Below, in pieces: positions 60,001 to 64,000 of a DNA stretch of 64,000 nucleotides. Below the pieces are notes generated by a model, which was not told where the DNA came from, did no database searches, and worked only from the letters and a program-made list of their open reading frames with translations. The DNA is from Aporrectodea caliginosa (Eukaryota; Annelida; Clitellata; Crassiclitellata; Lumbricidae), in the NCBI GenBank assembly GCA_020284085.1, contig JACEVL010001855.1, positions 766,001 through 830,000 on the forward strand, read 5' to 3'. The position numbers and the translations under genes are program-made. Numbering within the stretch: the stretch's first letter is position 1; every line of letters starts with the position of its first letter.

Positions 60001-62118
60001 GAAAAGTATTTTGTAAAAGTATTTTCAAAATACTTTTGAAAAGTATTTTATTTTGTAGTTTCAAAATACTTTTGAAAAGTATTTTGCCCATCACTGCTAA
60101 TGGACAACCCATAAGTTTAGCCACGTACAGCCTCAGTTACAGTGTTCTACAGTTTGTATTTTTAATAGCCTTTCAATTCCATATCGCAAGTTCTTATACC
60201 TGTATAATTGTATATATCCTGAACCTGCTATGGCCAGTGTGAGAATTGTAGAAAAAAGACTTTGATCGATGTGGAGTTGAATATTTTGCAGACTGATGTC
60301 AAAGAAATTTGAAAGCAGTAGATTTCAACGCTAGCAGGTTTGCTGCCGTTTGCAAGTCAGACTCGAATCAAAATCAAGGCTTTAAAGTTGATAAAATTGA
60401 AAAATATGATAGAAAGCTTAAAGTGATTACATCACAAAATTTATTAGTATACAATTCACAGGGTTATAATAAACGAGAGCATTATTTTATTAGTGGCCCA
60501 CAAAGTTAATTGTGAAAGAAAATGCTAAAATATAAGCTTGCACATATAAGCACAACTGAGAACTGAGGGGTTTGGAAATGATCCACCTGACGTGAGCAAT
60601 GAAGACTTCACTTTGGGGTCCTAAGAAAGACTAGGGGGGCTTGAACTCAACCCCTTGATAATTCTCACCCTGGCCACACCCTGTTGAAATCACTTCTGTT
60701 TTAAGATGACATCTTATTGTTAAGGTTGAGGGTCTTTGGATGACTGACAGAACATTCGAAAAGGAGTGTTGTGTTCTTGTAAACGGTTCAAGAAAAGATG
60801 AATAAGTCAAATATTTGACTTGTTTTGTGAAGCTGTGGGAGGGGCAATGGTATAAAGGATAACACTCTTGCCTGAAGTGCTCACAGACCTGGTTCGATTC
60901 TCGTAAGGCCCCCTGGGTTTAGCTCATGCCTTCATTCCCTAGGTGGCAGCAGAAGTACAATGAGCTTGCACCTTGCATGTCTGCAACTTTGTTGATTTAT
61001 GTCTTCTGTAATTTGTATTCTTGTGAATTGTTTAATCATCGATTCGTCATGACATGTACATGTTTGTCAGGCATTTCATTAAACAATAAATATTATTATT
61101 ATTATAAATTGGTTGAGAGTAATCTGAATGTTGTATAGCATTAGTTAGTTTCTTGACTAAAAAGAAAAATAACCTGTTTTAATTAAACCTTGAAGCTTGT
61201 GACATTGTGATATCATTGGGTCTTGTTCCTGCTGGGGCAAAGGCTGCAAGTCCGTCTCTAATATTCCTCAGTGAGATATAATGACTATGAGGTGTTTATT
61301 TTCTTGTAAATGTTGGCTCTGGAACTGGAAATGCCAAAACCTTAAGGTAATCAGGACAGTGCAGGAGTTGGAAGTACTACATAGTACTTTACTAAGTGCC
61401 TGTGAATAAGCTGGTTCCCACGATTTCACTTTTTGGGTGCTGTAGAAATCTTGAGATTACGATTACAATAGAATCATTTGATTCCTTGGTCCAGTGCAGT
61501 GCATTGCAGGACCTAGCATTTACTTTCACGCTAACCTTAGTAAAAATTCTAATTCTTTGTTATGGAAGCAGTAATACGTGAATCAATCAATCAATTTTCG
61601 TTTATTAAAAATTAGCCAACAGGTTCACAACTTATGCATTGACAAACTAAGTTCCTGTTGGATGGTTAAAGATTAGATTAAGGTAATGTTTAGAGAAAAT
61701 TAAAACTATAGGTGTGTTATACATATTGGACCATTAGTGTTATAATTGCAGGAAGAGAGTCAACATAATGTTTTGTATAGTACTCTGGACATGAAATTAC
61801 AGTCACCTTTGAACTACAGGTATTCACCCAAAGTCCTCTTAGCTCGTACCAGAGTTCACTGGATCACAACACAAGCACACTGCAATCTAGCACAACTCAC
61901 AAACTAGTTCATCCTTCGTTAATCAGCTACTTATTTAGCTATGTAGGCCTAACTAATAGCTTCGAAGATGAATATGACATATGTTTGCAGGTTAGAAATA
62001 TTTGACAACACATACAATAGCTATGAACTTACCTTTGCGAAAGCTGTATTTCTAGCAGTACAAGGCTTGCAGTAAACAGCAGACACTTTGTCAACATTTT
62101 GAATTGTCCCTTCTCCAT
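57060..62118 (-). CDS. Predicted small secreted protein / possible peptide precursor (2 coding exons)
   Basis: Family not recognised. Exon 1 (62033-62118) starts MEKGQFKMLTK and continues into the hydrophobic run CLLFTASLVLL, a plausible signal peptide. It ends with a GTAAGT donor in phase 2. Exon 2 (57060-57273) follows acceptor CTGTTTGCAG and completes the split Ser codon. The join gives exactly 99 residues and a TAA stop. The mature part begins near CSVEPC, two cysteines spaced like a small disulfide loop, followed by a weakly hydrophobic VATAVGSALLGAIG stretch and an acidic SSEEE. It ends with a dibasic KR followed by QSDENVNRRLVWMLNHLRK and a few more residues. KR followed by Q is what a prohormone convertase site yielding a pyroglutamate-starting peptide would look like. 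Another ATG lies at residue 8. A donor-like site near 63603 could belong to a 5' non-coding exon. The intron is 4.8 kb and holds a LINE, a hAT element and a SINE. Function is inferred only. Confidence 0.5.
58070..58605 (+). mobile_element. CR1/L2-like LINE, C-terminal region with (GAAT)n tail
   Basis: The frame 58125-58409 encodes LRSAARLIGQIPKYGHVSSY, LHWLPIYQRIEYRVA and CLQGLAPTYLRELC. One stop later FSVAGPMIWNGLPLELRL follows. The 3' end is GTCGGGAGCGCCTCTGAGTA, then GGGGCGCTGTATAAATTC and a GAATGAATGAATGAATG tail. It lies in the intron of the predicted secreted-protein gene. Confidence 0.88.
59169..60096. mobile_element. 928-bp hAT-type element built of AAAGTATTTT-like repeats
   Basis: The ends CAGTGATGGGCA and TGCCCATCACTG are perfect 12-bp inverted repeats. 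The octamer CTAATGGA flanks both sides exactly (59161-59168 and 60097-60104). Both subterminal regions consist of many copies of AAAATACTTTT and AAAAGTATTTT. A LINE 3' fragment (about 59510-59825) is nested inside. Confidence 0.93.
59510..59825 (+). mobile_element. LINE 3' fragment nested in the hAT element
   Basis: LGERACSIARPTFWNSLPVY (with a shift) and LRSDQ, then GACCTGATTACGG, TTGTGCATTAGACAACGG and ACAATAGAAGTTACTA, match the 3' end of the LINE at 53421-54160. Confidence 0.75.
60836..61107 (+). mobile_element. tRNA-derived SINE, GGGAGGGGCAATGG family
   Basis: The head has CAATGGTATAAAGGATAAC (A-box-like) and CCTGGTTCGATTCTCG (B-box-like). The 3' end GTTTGTCAGGCATTTCATT and a TATTATTATTATT tail resemble the tail of the SINE at 25461, suggesting a shared partner LINE. 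Confidence 0.75.
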
Positions 62119-64000
62119 TTGACTTCTGTGATGACCACAACAGAAAAAGTTATGCTACCTAAATTTATAATAAAACTCAGTTTCCTTACCCACAACATCC
62201 ACTCTCAATGCATGTTAAATATTGCACCTTGTTTAGATTTTCAAGATTTAGAGTTCCTCTTTTGCTCCCTATAATTAATTACCTAAAAATGAAGTGATTG
62301 AAGTTGCTCTGCCAAAATATTATTAGTTACAGCATATTAGGATTTTGTCAGCAACTGATGATATGGAAACTATTTTATACAGTCATATACAGACCAAGAG
62401 TGTTACGTCTTAAAATGCAAAGAATCAGGATTTTACATCCATTTTCTCGTAAAATGATTTCTGTTAATAGTGGAGCATTTTGGTGCTTGGTTTGATGACC
62501 AACCAAAAGCAACAGTGATGACTTTTCCTGTTTCAAATTAGTAACAGGCTATGAATTGTCAAGGTTTTTACTCTGAGAGATGGGTTCAACAATGAAAGAC
62601 ATGCTTTGGTATTTACCACATGTTATTATCACATTTCACGATGATTTATTGATGCAAGACAAAAGAAAATGAAACCAAAATTACACTGTTTCAAGCTTTT
62701 TGAGGCTGCTAACCAGCAATTTTTCCACGATGCCAGGTCCCAGTGCCTGATTATGGCTTATTATTTTGGCAGCAGGTGAAAAACTATTTATAATACTGTT
62801 TTATTTTGAAAGCACAATTAGAAACAGAAATTGTCAACACAAGTGTGAAGTTACTGTCTAACCAATTCCTTAATGTAAAAATGTGAGTTTGCTTCTTATT
62901 TGCCAGCTTATCTGGCTGCATTAGACAATGAATAATATCCTTACTATAATTCTGGTACTTCGTGTTAAAGCAACTTGTGTCTGAGATACCAGCCTCACAG
63001 GTATGTCAGTGGGAACAGAAGACGAGTCTTCAGTGCTACTGCAAAAACTGTTAAGGATATTCTGCTCTCACTCTGATTCATAAGTAAGCAAGTGATGTTA
63101 GTTTCAAGTCATCTCATTCTTTCATTACCAAATTTACGGCATAGGCGTATTCATTCTCTTCTGGCAGCTTGCTGTGGACTGACAACTGATGGTCTGCAGA
63201 TCGACACCAGTCTGCTGACAATCACTTTTAGAAGCACTGGGCTGTTGTACTCAGATGGTAGGAACAGCTAGCTGGCTTAGGTATGTGGACCTCAGGGTCA
63301 TGATTTCCCACGGAATTTGGGCAAGTCCTGAACTTAGAGCAGCACCATTAGCTGAAGCAAATCACTACTATACATGTTGGCATTGCCATATTATGAAAGT
63401 ATTTGAAATGCAGAATCAGCACAGATTATCGAATGTTAAGAAGTTGAGCAAGTACCCAGTACTTAATCTTGAAGTTACTGTTGAACAAAGGCACTATATT
63501 AAAGATTTGGAAAACAATTCCTTGCCAAGAGCCGATTAACACAGCAAATACCAATATACATTCTGTTACATATACTCAGTAAAATCAATTTAACTGACTT
63601 ACCAGTGATGCTGTCAGAGAAAGCAGGAGAGCTTAACACTAATGCTCGTTTCAAACAATTATGACGAATTAAATCCATTGCACAAAACCTTGGTTTATAT
63701 ACTAGTCAACGGACTATACGGACTTCGAGGTCTCAACTGATAAGATGCATCAACTTTGACAGCTTATGAGGAAAACATGAAGGCAGCTAAGAGGGGAATG
63801 TGGGAGACACTTCATCCTCAAGTGCAGTCTTTTACTCTGCTGAGAGTTTTCATCAGTTGCATCTAAGATTTATTCAACTTGAAAGAAAGTGTCCCACTGT
63901 GGCCATTGCATAGCAAGTAGGCACCCGGAAGTCTTGGGTAAATTATTATCCAATGCCTCTTGTAAGGTTAATTAGGGAATATCTCTCAAAGTAGTTTTTA
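62119..64000. other. Upstream region of the predicted secreted-protein gene
   Basis: No recognisable coding sequence. The short plus-strand ORFs here (for example 63255-63539) have no domain or splice support. A minus-strand donor-like site, CATCACTG/GTAAGT, lies at about 63603 and could end a 5' non-coding exon. Confidence 0.4.

Noticed and set aside
63255..63539. 94-codon plus ORF near the right edge
   Set aside because: No recognisable domain or splice support; it lies in the likely upstream region of the minus-strand secreted-protein gene.

Overview
The window is animal nuclear DNA. It holds intron-rich genes with GT-AG introns, long AT-rich introns, and many non-LTR retrotransposon, SINE and hAT-type transposon remnants. 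The proteins are close to vertebrate orthologues over their full length, but the transposable elements look invertebrate. The best guess is an invertebrate bilaterian; the species cannot be named from this sequence alone. No rRNA, confident tRNA gene, CRISPR array or bacterial-type operon was seen.

Four gene models can be supported by splicing exons in phase. (1) A peroxisomal phytanoyl-CoA dioxygenase gene (PHYH) runs on the minus strand, 962-11410, with 8 coding exons and 344 codons. It starts with a clear PTS2 peroxisome signal and ends in a tiny 17-residue exon. (2) A suppressor-of-tumorigenicity-7 gene (ST7/ST7L type) runs on the minus strand, 15622-35066, with 14 coding exons and 533 codons. 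(3) A SURP and G-patch splicing factor gene (SUGP1/SF4 type) runs on the plus strand, 37093-52166, with 14 coding exons and 1123 codons. It is far longer than the human protein because one 1.7-kb exon encodes a Pro/Gly-rich plus Arg/Ser-rich stretch. (4) A predicted two-exon gene on the minus strand, 57060-62118, encodes a 99-residue, apparently secreted small protein of unknown family.

Layout. 1-961 is the AT-rich 3' flank of PHYH, with a 164-bp tandem repeat. 962-11410 is PHYH, with LINE, SINE and hAT insertions in its introns and a 37-bp minisatellite in intron 1. 11411-15621 is a spacer with a LINE tail and a hAT deletion derivative. 15622-35066 is ST7, whose introns hold a nearly intact LINE reverse transcriptase, an RTE-type LINE nested in an older LINE, and inverted repeats around that nest. 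35067-37092 is a head-to-head spacer between ST7 and SUGP1. 37093-52166 is SUGP1, with a recent 371-bp tandem duplication of a SINE in intron 1. 52167-57059 is a spacer full of LINE fragments and a hAT MITE. 57060-64000 is the small secreted-protein gene and its upstream region, with an unusual hAT element made largely of an AAAGTATTTT-type repeat.

The named genes do not form a pathway: PHYH acts in peroxisomal alpha-oxidation, ST7 is a membrane protein of unclear biochemical role, and SUGP1 acts in pre-mRNA splicing. The repeat content forms a coherent picture of its own. LINE copies end in a shared GCGCTATATAAATT-like 3' end, and a tRNA-derived SINE carries the same 3' end, which suggests it is mobilised by those LINEs. 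Several hAT-type elements can be delimited exactly by terminal inverted repeats and 8-bp target duplications.
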